A stretch of 64,000 nucleotides of DNA, from the NCBI GenBank assembly GCA_963969395.1, contig OZ017801.1, forward strand, positions 12,715,611-12,779,610, written 5' to 3'. This stretch comes from Pseudoscleropodium purum. Taxonomy: Eukaryota > Streptophyta > Bryopsida > Hypnales > Brachytheciaceae. Below, in pieces: positions 48,048 to 60,870 of the stretch (position 1 is its first letter; every line of letters starts with the position of its first letter). The position numbers were made by a program, and so were the translations under genes. The notes under the pieces are model-generated. The model ran no database searches, was not told where the DNA came from, and saw only the letters and a list, made by a program, of their open reading frames with translations.

Positions 48048-48130
48048 TACTCCCTCTGTTTCTGAAAAAGACCGTGTTTCCTTTGTGTTTACAAAGGAAA
48101 CATGGGTCTTTTTCAGAAACAGAGGTAGTA
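48048..48130. mobile_element. Stowaway-type MITE
   Basis: TA at 48048-48049, then CTCCCTCTGTTTCTGAAAAA. The right arm TTTTTCAGAAACAGAGGTAG is followed by TA at 48129-48130. The whole element folds into one hairpin with arms of about 35 bases. The CTCCCTC end and TA target are the Stowaway (Tc1/mariner) signature. Confidence 0.85.
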
Positions 48131-50567
48131 ATTCTTGTGGTCACTAGTGATGAGTGAGATGACCATTATTAGAGCCCCCCCCCTCTTTTTTTCGCAGTAC
48201 TGGACTTTACCCAGTGGCGCTTATAACTATCGCGTAGCACACTTCAAAATTCATAAAAAATTCCAACGCTGTTGCAAGAATATAATCTCAATTACTATCG
48301 ACTAATCTCTGCCATTTGCCTGAAAAAAAATTTAAGATTTTTCCAAGCATCCTATGTTAGCGCACCACTGATTGTTGGCGCCATCACAGGCCTCTCCAAG
48401 TTAACGTTTCAAGTTCAGATTGATTCTCTGCACAGGACAAGCATTCAAGCATTACTTTGGCTATTGCGGTAGTTCAACGAATCTCACTTCTTAAAGTGAT
48501 ACCAGAGATCGATGGAGACGCAGACCCAGAAGAATGCCGTGGTCCATCACTACAGAACTTCAACATTTCAGCATCAACTAGACAAAGTGAAATTGTCACG
48601 TCTCCTAGAACTGCTGATCAAGACAGGTCAGTGTGGAGCGTGCGAATATATGTGACCGTCAGTGCCACTTACACCTACTGGGTCATCAAAACTATAGTTG
48701 CTTGGACTTGTGCGGGTTTTGCTCTCTCTGTGCAGATAACGAGCGAGTGGCGGATCGATGCATCATTCTCTGGAAAGAAGTTGTTCAGGCATGCCTCACA
48801 TTGCTCGCTGCATAACCATCACATGGTGCATACATCGGTCTCGACAAACAGTTTGAACATGGCAACTCCAAACAAATGCGAACCACCAACAGAGAACACC
48901 ATACTAGGCATGACATAGGAACTCCTCCTGTATCACTGAAGATCAGCAGATGCTGATTTCGTTCCACCAACACCTTGGGGTATTCACTCAACATCGCGAC
49001 CGAAACAACGTTCGTGCATTTTTCAGTCACCTCATCGATCTTTGTAGGACCACACTGAGGCGGCATGCACACCCTCATTCGATTGTTACTCTTGAACAAA
49101 TACAACCAATAGCAAATGTTAGGTGCACGTAGGTTGCGAATTGCATACTAGCGGCGGGGTTACCTTGCATGAAGCTCTAGCTATCGATCTGCAACTCACT
49201 GTGACATGAGCCTCATGCTTTCGGTTGATTGTACTTATCAATCTAGATCGTATACATCACATTTGATGATACTTAGAGTGATTTTAGCCAGACACAGCTT
49301 ACTATGACCAACTCTTATTTCCTCAAATTTCACATCACTTGAATCAGAAGAACGGGCCGCAGCTAGCAACAGAGACAGAAAGACGTAGCTAGGAAGGGAA
49401 AATTAATTAATCAGGGAACATGTATGGTTCAGTCTTTGGCTGGAGCTTGCACATGACTGTATCGATCATACGGTCTTGGTCCAGCACATGTAAATGAGTT
49501 TGCCGTGACACCTTCAAATTCCAAGCAGCTGCATCACGAAAGCATTGATTGAAGCTCCAGTGCAGGTGCAGAGGCGTTCGCATCGAACTAGAGTGAGCCT
49601 TGGACAACAGTAAGGATCTCGAGAGCACAGTAGATGATGAATACACAGTACGTGATTTCTCCTATTAGTGCGTGCGACCCTAGTTTACCAAAGTCACACA
49701 ATTTATAAAATGATTAGAAGATTGTGGAGCTGAAACATTTGTGTGTTGTACCAATTTTCACAAAAAAATTGAATCTTGCATTAGGTGACACTAACTTTAA
49801 CAGATATTTCATTAAAATGGCAGTATTTCACAAACTTGGTACTTTTAGGTTCAGAACATGCGGTTTGAACTGTATACTTGTCCTAGATTTTAGGGTTTTA
49901 GGGTCTAAAATCTATACTAGTCTTAAAAAATTCATAGAATAATGGCGGAAAAATGGCACCATTTTAACAAAATATGTGTTTGTTGCACTCTCGATAATAG
50001 AACAAATTCAACAAACTTATACAGTCGTGTGAACAAAACCAGAGATATAGCCACAGGGGAAGAAACAAAAACAATATAACTGTGAGGCTCTATTTTAGGT
50101 GAACAACAATATTAATTTATTGATCATTCGGACCCCACATCCCGACTTCAACCAAACCCTAATTATATTATGCAGTGTGAATGGGGTTGTAGATAGGATT
50201 TGAAAATTGAGATTCAGAAACCATAGTCGATGCTATAGTTTGTGTCGAAAGGACAAAACCCAAAAAAGACAAATATGCAAATGAGGCTTGGAGTTTTGGC
50301 CTTGGAAGTTGGACATCATTAACCCTAAAATGCCACTGTGGACTAGAGTGGTCAGATGGATGATAAAGAATCCTCCCATGAAAGATTGAAGCGCAATTGC
50401 TTGTCCTTGGAATCTTGTGCAAAATGTAGAGACCTTACACATTAGTTTGCCTTTCATTTAATCACTTTTGATTTTTAAAAATTAGATGATATACACTATA
50501 TCACTATAAGTAAGATTTCCATAGTGACTGTTGACCCATCCTTATAAGGTTAAGGTAGGTGGTCTAT
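48131..50567. other. Intergenic, possible unrecognised gene at 48.2-49.2 kb
   Basis: Base composition is more balanced in 48.27-49.65 kb than in the surrounding AT-rich DNA, which hints at low-copy or once-coding sequence. Frames are 48457-48918 plus (it begins at a non-ATG codon) and 48785-49105 minus (106 residues with a hydrophobic segment MSCLVWCSLLVV). I recognise neither. Possible splice sites are present on both strands, so a short multi-exon gene or a pseudogene cannot be excluded. Confidence 0.3.
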
Positions 50568-50575
50568 ATATAAAG

Positions 50576-50884
50576 CAGGGTTGACGAATTTCAACGTCCG
50601 CCCCAAAATAGCGTCTGTTTTCCGGACGTCCGGACGCTAGCGGACGCAACGTCCCGACCGCCGTCGGAAAGCGGACGGGCGGGGCGGACGGGCGGGGTGG
50701 ACGGCTCGACCGCCCGAGGCGGACGCCCAGATCGTGCGGACCAGATCAATCCGCGTATCGATCGGACGGCCGTAATCGGGCGGACAGGTGGACGGGGGAC
50801 AGGCGGACGCTGCATCCACCAGGACGCGAATGTCAGCGGACACTGCGGACACAGCGTCCGCGTCCGGACGTCCTGTCAACCCTG
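50576..50884. mobile_element. GC-rich non-autonomous hAT element
   Basis: The terminal inverted repeats are CAGGGTTGAC and GTCAACCCTG. They are flanked by a perfect 8-bp target duplication ATATAAAG at 50568-50575 and 50885-50892. The 309-bp interior is strongly GC-rich and full of GGACG/CGTCC motifs, against AT-rich surroundings. This is how short subterminal transposase-binding repeats of hAT elements look. It has no coding capacity. Confidence 0.9.
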
Positions 50885-51181
50885 ATATAAAGCATCTTTT
50901 TAAGATTCAATTTGCAATTATTGGATGTTTGCCTTCTTGAAATATTCATGAGTAAATTTTTCTTGAAAGGTAAATGGAATTGGTATTTAACCCAAGTCGT
51001 TTCATATTTTTTGGACCTTTGTAAAATTAGTTATGAATTTTGAAGTTGAAATCACATACTTAGGTCACTATAAATGTTCCCCTCATAAACATATTCATTC
51101 TCGATACATTGACAAATGCAATTGGTACATTGACGAAAGCAAAATGGATTTGTATGTTAGAGGAAGCTTTTTGAACTTTTA

Positions 51182-52090
51182 GGGACCTCTGAACTCTAAT
51201 TGGGACCTCTTAACCCCTTAAGGACTTGATCCATTGTGAAATGGTCAAACTTCTTATTTTAGCTAATTTTAGCCTTTTCAATAGTGTTCAAACAACAATC
51301 TCATATTTTTACTACTTGAAACTTTGAATTCTATATTACTTTGAGAATTTTTTTAATTATTATCATTCTTGTTGCAAAAAATGAACATAAATGGGTAAAA
51401 ATAGCAAAAACAATCCAAAGTAATTGAAGTTTTCTTAGGAGGTAAAAGTAGCAATGGAAATTAGCATGAAAATTTTTCAATTGGTTATTTTATTTTTTTA
51501 CACCCAAAATAGCCACATCAAACACCTTGAAGACAAATTCGACTATCAAACCAAATGTATCCTTTTATTTAATTAATGTACAAAGTTTTTATATTTTTTG
51601 CTATTTGAAAAATAAATTTTCTATTTCTTTGGTATTTTTTCAATTAATTTTTAAGGAAAAATAAAATTATTGTAATTTTTTTTAAACTAAAGGTGAAAAT
51701 AAAATTATATCAATTACAATATATATATTAGAATAATCTATAATTTTTTACTGTAAATGAAGAATGGAATGAGAAACATACTTTTATAAATTTAAATTCA
51801 AATTACATTTAAAAAAAAAAAATATATGAATGAAAAACACACCATAGTGTGTTCTTTGGATTTTAACACAAAGAGCTTTCAGTTGCAATAACTCTTTCAA
51901 TTTTTGATATTTCTCAAAACTTTAAAATGGGATAGAAACAAAACTTGTCAAGCTTCATTTTCTTAGTTGAAATTAAATTTCAAAAATAGTTATTTTAAAA
52001 GTTGTAATCGAGGTTGACCAAGGCGCATCCACTTTTGGGATGCCTGCGCGTTGAAGGGTTAACCGCAGTTGGGACCTCTTAACCCCAGTT
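51182..52090 (+). repeat. 20-bp tandem repeat split by a TTAA-type element
   Basis: Unit 1 at 51182-51201 and unit 3 at 52071-52090 (GGGACCTCTTAACCCCAGTT) flank a unit 2. Unit 2 is GGGACCTC at 51202-51209 joined to TTAA and CCGCAGTT at 52063-52070 once the element and one TTAA are removed. Confidence 0.85.
51210..52062. mobile_element. TTAA-type element with restorable insertion site
   Basis: TTAA at 51210-51213, then CCCCTTAAGGACTTGATCC; right end GGATGCCTGCGCGTTGAAGGG, shortened here to CGCGTTGAAGGG, then TTAA at 52059-52062. About 850 bp, AT-rich, without an ORF of note. Its host site shows that exactly four bases, TTAA, were duplicated. Confidence 0.85.
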
Positions 52091-53365
52091 GGGCCTGTTG
52101 CCGAAGACGGAGTCCTTCGGTCGGAGTAGCCCTCTGCTGAGCCTAAAGAGACACGTGGTCTTTTTCTCTTCTTTCGTCCGAACCTACGGACCCCTTGAGT
52201 TTGGACTCTGGCGCGTCTGGATGGATGTCTGGACCCCAGTGATTGCCATTTGGATCCCACGGACGAAACGCTCGCTCCTGAATCCTGATCATAATTACAA
52301 CTCAGTTTCAAAATTACAACTCATCAATATAAATAGAAAGGTAACTTAAGTTGTAGGACTTGTTTTCGAGGCAGGTCCATTTCAGTGTTTTTTTTTTTTT
52401 AATTTTTAGGAATCTGGATGTGGGCTCCAGTTGAAAAGAAACTGGCAGAGGTTAGGCGCACAACCTTATTTTTTTGGTGCAAAATTTGGCTCCAAGTAGG
52501 GAGTTTAGTGTGAATTTTGTGGCACCAAAGGAAAACTTGGAAAAACATGTTTGGCAATTTCCATTTTTTTTTTTTTTTGGTGCATAATTAGGTGACAAAA
52601 TTTTTAAATAGTGCTCTAGAATGGGCTACAATTGAATACTAGAAAATGCAACGGTGGATGCATTCACCAATTTTATAAAATGAACGTCAATCCACATGAA
52701 CAAGGGTGACTGAAATCTACTTAATGGTAGCTATGTACATTGAACTAAACTACTCTTCTATTCTATGAAGTATAGCAAAAGACCTGCATACAAACAAACA
52801 TGCTCTAATGCCCAAGTAAGAAAACTATACAATTAAAACTTTAAACTACTAAAATTTTTGAACAAGACCTACACACACAATCAAACACTCCGATGCACAA
52901 GTCAGAACACAACAAAATTGAAACTTTCAAAGAACTAAACTTTGAACAAAGACTTGCATACACAAAAAATGACTCTAAAGCCCAAGTTTAAAAACAATGA
53001 AAATATCACATGAGAGCTCATGAGTAGTGAACTTGCACATAAGGTACAAAAAAAGTGAATAGACAAGGTATAGCTTATGAGCTAGTTAAAACTGCAGGTC
53101 ACAAGTTGAATACCTTCCATTGGTTATACAATAGTATGAAGACAAGACTGCTACGACTACAAACATCAAAATCTAATGTCCACTATAGAACCTATGTACA
53201 AGCTGAATGACTACATTTTGTAGGAAAAACCTAGCAAACTCTAGAGCACAAGAACTACAACTACAAACACTAAAGCTACTAAATTAAAGTCGTGAAAATT
53301 GGGAAAGATAAGACCTCAATTCTATAAAGATACCACCTACCCCAATGCTATGCCATGACCCCATA
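52091..53365. other. AT-rich intergenic
   Basis: No gene recognised. It may contain the 3' end and terminal repeat of the decayed hAT element to the right, but I could not pair any end sequence. Confidence 0.35.
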
Positions 53366-56269
53366 TTAGTAGTGATTAGCTTCATTGATCCACTGCTTGA
53401 AACACTTTTCATAAGAGAAATCTTCTAATATAAAAATCTTTTGCCCATACATACCAACTACTACACTAAGGTGATCACTTTGGAGTTGATTGTGGAGCTT
53501 ATCCTTCAAAAATGCAAGTGACAAGAAACAACGTTCATCTTCAACACTGCCAAGAACATGTATCATGGCTATTTCAGCCAACTTCACATACTCTTGGATC
53601 TCATTTGACAAGGATTTGTTGGCATCTATAACCCGCCATAGTCATGTCAAAGGATTCACAGCCAAGTGAGGATCTTCCAAGGCAACCATGCTATTTGATA
53701 GCATGGAAAGTTTAAACACATGCTGCTACAATTCTAGTTAGAAACAATCTAATGTTGGAACCAAGTGCTTATTCTCTTCTTCCCCAATCTACTTTGGCTC
53801 TTCATAGAACTTCTTAATCACATCCAGATGCTTCCAAAAACTTTGCTCAGCATTGGATTGCCTCCAATATTGAGGATACACAATACCCAAAGCATCTTGT
53901 AAACCATGAGTAGGAAAGCAACTACTGAGCTCATCAATGAGCTATTGGGTGGCACCTATGTGCCAAAGAAAAACAACATTAAAGTCACCCCAAAAGCAAA
54001 TAGAACTTCAAATCACAGACTTATTGCGACATTCAGTCTTCACACCATTGATGAGGGAATTCCAAGATTCCCAAGTAATGATCACTCTCTCATGCCTTGT
54101 AAAAAGCTCCTCTCCATTTAGAACAAATTGAAGGTGTTGGACATCGTTCAAGTCCATAGAGCTCTATGAAAGTAAAATTTGATCATAACAAAGCTCCAGT
54201 AAGTTTGTGAAATGCACAAACTCAAGACCAAAAAATGCCAAGCCGTGACCTTTGTACATCTCGAAGAACTTCTCCAAACATTTTTGAAGTCATAGATAAA
54301 GACATCGTGTTGCTATGCAAATTGAATCAAGACATCAACGACTTCTAAAAGGGGCAGCAGACAAATCATACCTACAATGTGATATGGATCCAACATCTTG
54401 TCGAGTAAGTCTGCAATCTTGGCCTGTAGACTCCTCTGCAAGAAGTCCACAACAAAAAAACATCAAAGTAGAATTGCTAACATCCTTCACAGCCTAAAAC
54501 AGAATTGAAACCACCAAACTGAAAAGAAAGAAACTTCTCAATACCAATAAAAAAACCCACAAAAACTAATACACCCAACTTGAAAACACAAATACTTCAA
54601 AACACCCTAATTGAACCCACATAAGAAGGATTAAAGCAAAATGACTCATACCGGCTTAGTTTTGTTCACAAAATCAAGTTGTAGCTTTGCAGTATTACTG
54701 CGGTAATTTCTAAGAAGACATTATAATAGAACAATCAACAAAATCCACCTAGTTGTAACATTCTTCAACAGCTTTAGGCCTTTAGTGTCCAATAACTATG
54801 CCAAAGCGCAGAACTCTACTTGCCATTTGGGAAGTGAGAAAAGTACGCATAATAGAACTTGCAAAAATCTTCAATTGCATGGAAGAGATCTAGTCGACTC
54901 AATGTTTTAATTGCTAAATTCACTCAGTGTCCCATGTAGTGGACACCAGTGACGTGGGGCGCAAACTTTTCCTTCAACTACACCGTTACTCTAATACAGC
55001 ATCCGTGGAAAACAAAGACCCCATTTGCTCTGAAATAAACCGGCTTCGTTGCTACCTCAAGCAGCTCCAAGTCTCCCTAAACTCCAACAATACCCATGAG
55101 AAGTCTTGTTAGATTGTCGACTATCACTCCATCAAATTCAAGTTTCTCCAAGCTAATAAAAAGTGGTACACGTACCAAGTTTTGCACTACGTATATGTGC
55201 ACCACAATGTATGAGCAATTGTCAACCCCTGTAGTTTCATCACATGACAAGGTAGCATATTTTGCAAATTTTATCATGGCCTTCATTTTCTCCTGCACAA
55301 AGGAGTATATATATACTCTCCCATAACCCACCCAACATTTGTACTCCAATGCAGAGAAGGACAGTTAGGAGTTTCTAGCAAACGAAACAGCTTGAATTTT
55401 GACTCCAACTCAACCATTGGTCTACCAGCATATAGAATTTGAAACAATATCTCAAATTGTACCCGCTTTCGATGTGCTTCAATTGAAGTGCAACTATTCA
55501 TTTGTTGCAGAATAGAGGCTAGGCGTTTAGCAATGTAGAGAAGCAAACTTGATTTGTGCACCTTACGGTGCCCATGCTTATTGATAGTGTCCCATTTGGG
55601 TGCCACCAATTGAGGCTTCTTACCCACCTCAGAGCACACTCAACACTTCACTATATGGAGCTAACCATCTACCATCAATACCATCTCAGCCCAGGGGCAT
55701 TTTGTACTCCACTCCATTTGAAACTTTTGAGTTAAGTCATAATTAGGCCTCCCAAATTGAATAAGAGGTTGTAGCTCCTCTTCCATATTGTCCCTTGATA
55801 GATCAATGTTCTTAGCAAGACCATGAATGGCGTTGAAATCTACATCATCTTCACTGTATATGTAGGAAAGAGAGTCATTAGAAATGCACACTATTGGAAT
55901 TGGAGGCTTGGAGCTCAAAATCAAACAATTCTCTACCTCTACTTGCACTAGGGGTGCATTCACAATGTTTGTATCTACAAATACAACATTTGTATGTGAA
56001 AAAACAGATGACAACAATTGGACTTGGTGAGGTCACGAGGAGCTAGTGTTTCTTGTATTTGTTAAAGGAGGCTTCTTCTTCAATGGATCATGGAGATCTA
56101 GGGGACCATGGTTCTCTAAATTTCTTGAAGTTGTGTAGAAACTTCTCAAGTGACTTGATCCCTCATCCTCTTCTTTCCCTACTCCTCCAAAATTCGTCAC
56201 TGTTGCTTGCGCTTCTTCTTGGCAACTTCTGCACATTTTTGTAGACGAATCTCCTTCCTCTACTTCCAT
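53366..56269 (-). pseudogene. Decayed hAT-like transposase gene (DUF4371 type)
   Basis: Read on the minus strand from right to left, fragments appear in the order of a plant hAT-like protein. First comes an N-terminal tail (56033-56269). A BED/TTF-like zinc-finger region (about 55540-55730, CPWAEMVLMVDG then KC and VC, LVAPKWDTINKH) follows in one frame with two stops. Next is a linker (LLETPNCPSLHWSTNVGW, about 55310-55390). After a frameshift comes the catalytic-core segment LSCDETTGVDNCSYIVVH at about 55200-55260. Last is a C-terminal dimerisation-like part (VEDERCFLSLAFLKDKL, 53366-53611). The 1.4 kb between is too decayed to read. It cannot encode an active enzyme. Confidence 0.75.
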
Positions 56270-57228
56270 AGAAGTGCCTCGGCTATGGCCTTGCCTCCCA
56301 AGTTCAAATTGGATGCATCGCTATGTGACCCAAAGTCAGATGCCTCAGCCAAAACCATCGTTACAAGAAATCAGAAACTGATCCAACAATTGATCAAAAG
56401 AATGGTGACAAGAATCCCCCTAACACGAAGCTTCTAACCAATGTTTTACAGCTCGAATCAAAAGCTTCAAACTTTGAAATGTTTGGATACAATTCAACAA
56501 CAATCCAATTGTACTTTGGCAATTCAACCCAATGTTAACACGCAACAAAACATTTCCCCAAAATGTGCACAATAAACCAATATAAAGGGAGATTTCGTCG
56601 GAGATGAATGTACCTGCACATTTTGGAAATTCAAATGCCTATGGGCGCCACTCCAAGCTTAGAGACCTCCACAACTAATCCATGAATTCAATGATTGCAC
56701 GACATTTCCCTAAATTGAATGAAGTCATTATTGGAAGAGAAGTGGCACTACAACAACAATGGCCATAGTGAGTGGGGCGATTTTGGAGAATAAGCGCAAC
56801 AAGTGGGGTGACAACAGCTAAAGTACAAGAGTATAATTAAAAATGGGAAACCCTAATGCTGGTGATGGGAAAAAAGCACAAGTGAAGATGTGGCGACCCA
56901 TCTTCAACAAATACACACATTTGGTGGATTTTTAGCAACGGCTACTAACAACCTACTGAACTGATAAGTCTCCAAGTGGTGATAGGATGTCCACCCCAAC
57001 TTGTCCAAGTCGACATTGTGACCACCAAGCTCTGGATTGAAATGAAGATGTGGCTTTTGAGCCATGTTTTTTATCCTAATTTTTTATATTGTTTGGTGCG
57101 TAGAAAATATTTTTGGTGCAAGTAGTTTGTAAATCGCCCCCCCCAAAAAAATGGTCCATTTGAGTAAGATAGGGTGACCTATTTTCATGATTGAAGGGAA
57201 TATGATGTTAGTGATCTTCAAATGTTGC
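56270..57228. other. Intergenic, probable 5' part or flank of the hAT relic
   Basis: No gene supported. A frame at 56207-56437 on plus is an antisense shadow of the relic and its flank. Confidence 0.35.
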
Positions 57229-57231
57229 TAA

Positions 57232-57778
57232 GGGCTGCTTTACACCTAGAAGTTGGGCCAATTTTCTTTTAGGTCGATTGCACCAAATTTTAGTCCCTTT
57301 GGGGTTAGAGGTCGGCCTCAACTACTCACTGTAATAAGATTATAATGGGGGTTGATTCTCCCCAGTGTAAAGGCCTTAAGGTCAAGAAGCCAAGCCAATT
57401 TTTAAAAAAACTAGAAGGGAGAGAGAACAGGGTTGAAATTCTTAAGGTCACTTTATACCTAGAGGCTCAATGCTCAAAATCCAACGGATCGAAATTGTTG
57501 AAAAAATTTATATTAAAAAAAATAGTTTTTTTTTAAATGAAATCTAATATTGGCTCCTAGGTCAAATATTGGCCTCTCATTGTTGGTGCATCCAATTCAG
57601 CAAGCTCAGTCCGTATCAAATCATGTCCTTTTCAAATAAAAAATGCAATGCACCAAATTGGCCCGGCCTTTAGGTGTAAAGAGGTTCGAACCAATTTTGG
57701 CATTTTGTCCAATCACAAGTGAGGATCTTTGGCCTCTAGTACAATAAAGTGGCCCGGCCTTAAGATGTAAAGCAACCC
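57232..57778. mobile_element. Tourist/Harbinger-type MITE
   Basis: The left end GGGCTGCTTTACACCT pairs with the right end AGATGTAAAGCAACCC. TAA target duplication at 57229-57231 and 57779-57781. The interior repeats parts of the end sequence (TTTATACCTAGAGGCTC, GGCCTTTAGGTGTAAAG), so it may be a composite of two related elements. Confidence 0.8.
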
Positions 57779-57781
57779 TAA

Positions 57782-58295
57782 GACTAGTTTTTAGTTAAAT
57801 GTTTCTTAAAAATAGGTTTGCTTATACATTGAGAATAAGTCTGACTATAATCCACACTTCCATAATTTCTACTAATTCCAAATTTGATGAAAAATTAGCT
57901 AAATATAGTGCAATCTTCATTGATTTCTATTCTTTAATTAGAGTGAATTCTCCCACCGCCACCATTAATGAGTTGGGCATATGCTAAAATGCTTAACATT
58001 GTTGGGAAGAAGTTGTACACCTTAAGCTTACTCTTCTAGATTCTAGGAATGAAGTTGTTTCATAGGAGTGCAAGCATAATATCATTCAACCCCCTTTCTA
58101 GCCTCCTTTGGGTGTAAGGTGTATATATCCTTCCACCAATACACCTTACGTGGTGACTTCAAGCTAATTCATTGTACTTGATAGGTTGCAAATTTTCATT
58201 CTACAATGGTGTCGGGCACTCTCCCAATGAAAAATTGGGGGTAATCCTTGAATTCAAGGGAGCATAAAATAGGGGGCCCCTAGTGTTGCTTCACC
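57782..58295. other. Intergenic
   Basis: No gene recognised between two mobile elements. Confidence 0.35.
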
Positions 58296-58875
58296 TTAAA
58301 GCACTCCGACATCTAATTTCTAGACAACAAATAGGTTGAAATCATTTTTCTTTCTCATTATTGTTGGGATGAAAGTCATCTTAATTTATAGAGATACTTT
58401 ATCAAGTTGTTGTCCTATCTAATATTAAATTTGTTATTACTAGAGTATATAATTTAATAAAATTACAAATGTGGAAGTGTGTCAAGTAGTTGACCAAGCC
58501 AAAATTACATTGGCCCTAGTTCAAAACTGAACTTGCAAAAATCAAGTCATAGAATCAACAAACAACAAAATTTAAAAAAATTACCATATCAAGATAACGT
58601 CATTTCGAATCCATTCCAACAAATTTTACTCCAAAATTAACAATATTTTTCTTCTAATTGAATTTTGAAGGAATTTGGAATTTTTCTTTCAAAATTTATA
58701 GAAAAGTATTGGTGTTAGCATTGGTGAATCTAATTGTACTTATGGAATCTAAAATTCAAAGTCTTACAATTTTGATTTGTATGCCAATTTCAAAAATTTC
58801 TAACAAAAAGTACTTTATGATGATTTTTTTCGAATTGTCAATTTTCGAAAAGACTCTGGACATTTTAGGGGTTAA
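58296..58875. mobile_element. TTAA-type element, 570-bp subfamily, left copy
   Basis: TTAA at 58296-58299 and GGACATTTTAGGGG then TTAA at 58872-58875. The reverse complement matches 60871-61431 over its length (GTTGACCAAGCCAAAATTAC versus its complement near 61240). It faces its partner across 2 kb. Confidence 0.75.
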
Positions 58876-59690
58876 TCCTTAATACCTAAAATTCTTCCAT
58901 GTTTACAAGCCTAAAAGTGCTTCAAAATATTAGTCTCCAAAGCAAGGCTAAAATCTTCATCTACATATTTTTTTAAATTCAAATGTAGGATCCATTAGTT
59001 AACTTGTTAGAGTACACCTTCCTAAAATTTCAGAATAAGAAACCTTACCAATAACAAAATCATGGTGCTTGGATTTCAATTAGGATTATTTTCAATTCTT
59101 CCCAAATGGTTAGATTTCATCTTTCAAACTTTTTACCCAAAATGTGTAGATCCTACAACTTACAATTCTCAATAATATATTGAAGAAATAAGTTGGGAAT
59201 AAATATAAAGAATTTCAACAAAATAATAAATAGAAAGAGCTAAGAGGCTCAAGAATATCATGATCCCAAGTTTAGTATTTCATCACACCTTTATATATGC
59301 AATTTTTACAAATTTAAGGGCATAGAAAGAGGGAATGAATTATTCATGAGTTATAATACTTTTTTGGCTATATATCCAATGGGAAGGAGATATATCTACC
59401 TCAAAAACTAGAGATTGCATTATGAACTCTAAAACATTTGGGAAGATATATTATGACCTTTAGATGATTTTAACAAGGCCTCAAAGATAGGAAAAAAATT
59501 CCATCCAAATATTTTAGGAGGATTTGTTTGAACCCAATACAAATGAAGGATGTTGGATATTTTCACTTTGTCATAACTTTTTACTTTCCTGTATAAGAGA
59601 ATGGCAATTTGGTGGATAATTGTATATTATATTTGTAAAATTTTTACTTCTTTCTTTAAATCTAAAAGTAATATATAAAAAGGATCTTTT
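58876..59690. other. AT-rich spacer between inverted elements
   Basis: No gene recognised. Confidence 0.35.
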
Positions 59691-60618
59691 TTAAGCCCTA
59701 AAGGACCAAGCAATGTTTTTTGGCAACATAGCAATTTTGGGTAGCTCACTATGAATGAAGTTTTTATTTATTTTGCTGAAATTTTCACACAATATGGGGA
59801 CAAAGTTCTTTTTTAAGGCCCAAAATTTTTCATAACTTTTGACTACATGGTTAAAAATTTATTGTATGATATGTAGTTTTTTCACTCAAGTAGTTTGGGA
59901 AGATTTAAAAAATCGCTTTTTTCAGAAATAAAAATTTGAAATTAGTTTTTTTAGATATAAATATATGTGGAAAGCTTTTAATCATTTCATTTTGATCAAT
60001 GAGTCAAAAGTTATGAGAAGTTTTAGTTTGCGGGCAATATAACTATACTCTACACTCTAAAATAAACTATAAGTTGTTTATTTAACTCAATTTTCAATAT
60101 TTTTGAAAAAAAATAAAATCATAGGATGCATATTACTTATTACAATATTGCAAGCATTGAGATTGACATTTTTCAATTCCATAATTAAATTATAAACAAT
60201 TTAGTATTTTGATTCGTTCTTATTTATTCTATTTTTCTATATTTTCCTATATGTTGTACAATTCCAAATGGTTTGAATTTTTTTCAAGCATGTAACCAAC
60301 TTGCCTTGAAGAATGAATCTAAAGAGTTGCAACCATTTTGGACATTTTTTCATACAAATGTGACCTTGTGAAGTACAGTTGCCTATTTTTTGAAGGGTTA
60401 AAAAAAGGCCTTTTGTGAATTCAAATGCTAATATCTTGCAATCTACATAGTGAAATTTTTTGAATTTTTTTCCACATTTTTTCAAATCAGCTTACTACAA
60501 GGTCCTATATTTGAATATGTCCAAAAATGTTCTTTTTTTTAATTTTGGTACTTGTCCTAAAAATGGTAGTTTTGAAGCATTTTTGATTAAAATATAGTCA
60601 AAGAACTATAGTGATCAA
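59691..60618. mobile_element. TTAA-type element, 930-bp subfamily, inverted and decayed
   Basis: TTAAGCCCTAAAGGACC at the left end. The interior is the reverse complement of 30385-31319 (TTTTTTGGCAACATAG near 59715, CATACAAATGTGACCTTGTGAAG near 60350, reported here as two motifs). The right end CTATAGTGATCAA is a decayed CTTTAGGGGTTAA. Confidence 0.7.
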
Positions 60619-60870
60619 TTTGAATCCTAAATTCTATAACTATCGAGTACCAATTTTCCAAATTTTGAAATCAATATGTATAAACAAGATTAAATTAGTG
60701 CTTGCTCTAAGGATGTTTCAAGCAAATGACTATTACTTTTACTTTACTTTTAGTCTTATTTTTACCTTTTCACTTTTATATTTATCCTTAAAATTTGTTT
60801 GGCATACAATTTTCCTGTGCTAAAATTTATAAAAGAAAATAAAGTACAAAAACTGATATTGTATATGACA

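Noticed and set aside
50591..50885. GC-rich ORFs on both strands at 50.6-50.9 kb
   Set aside because: They arise from GGACG-type repeats inside the hAT MITE and lack stops only because of the GC-rich composition.
54315..55112. Short plus-strand ORFs in the 53.9-55.3 kb region
   Set aside because: They are antisense shadows of the decayed hAT-like transposase on the minus strand.
57685..57700. GGTTCGAACC, looked at as a tRNA T-loop
   Set aside because: No acceptor stem or anticodon arm can be formed around it; it lies inside a MITE.
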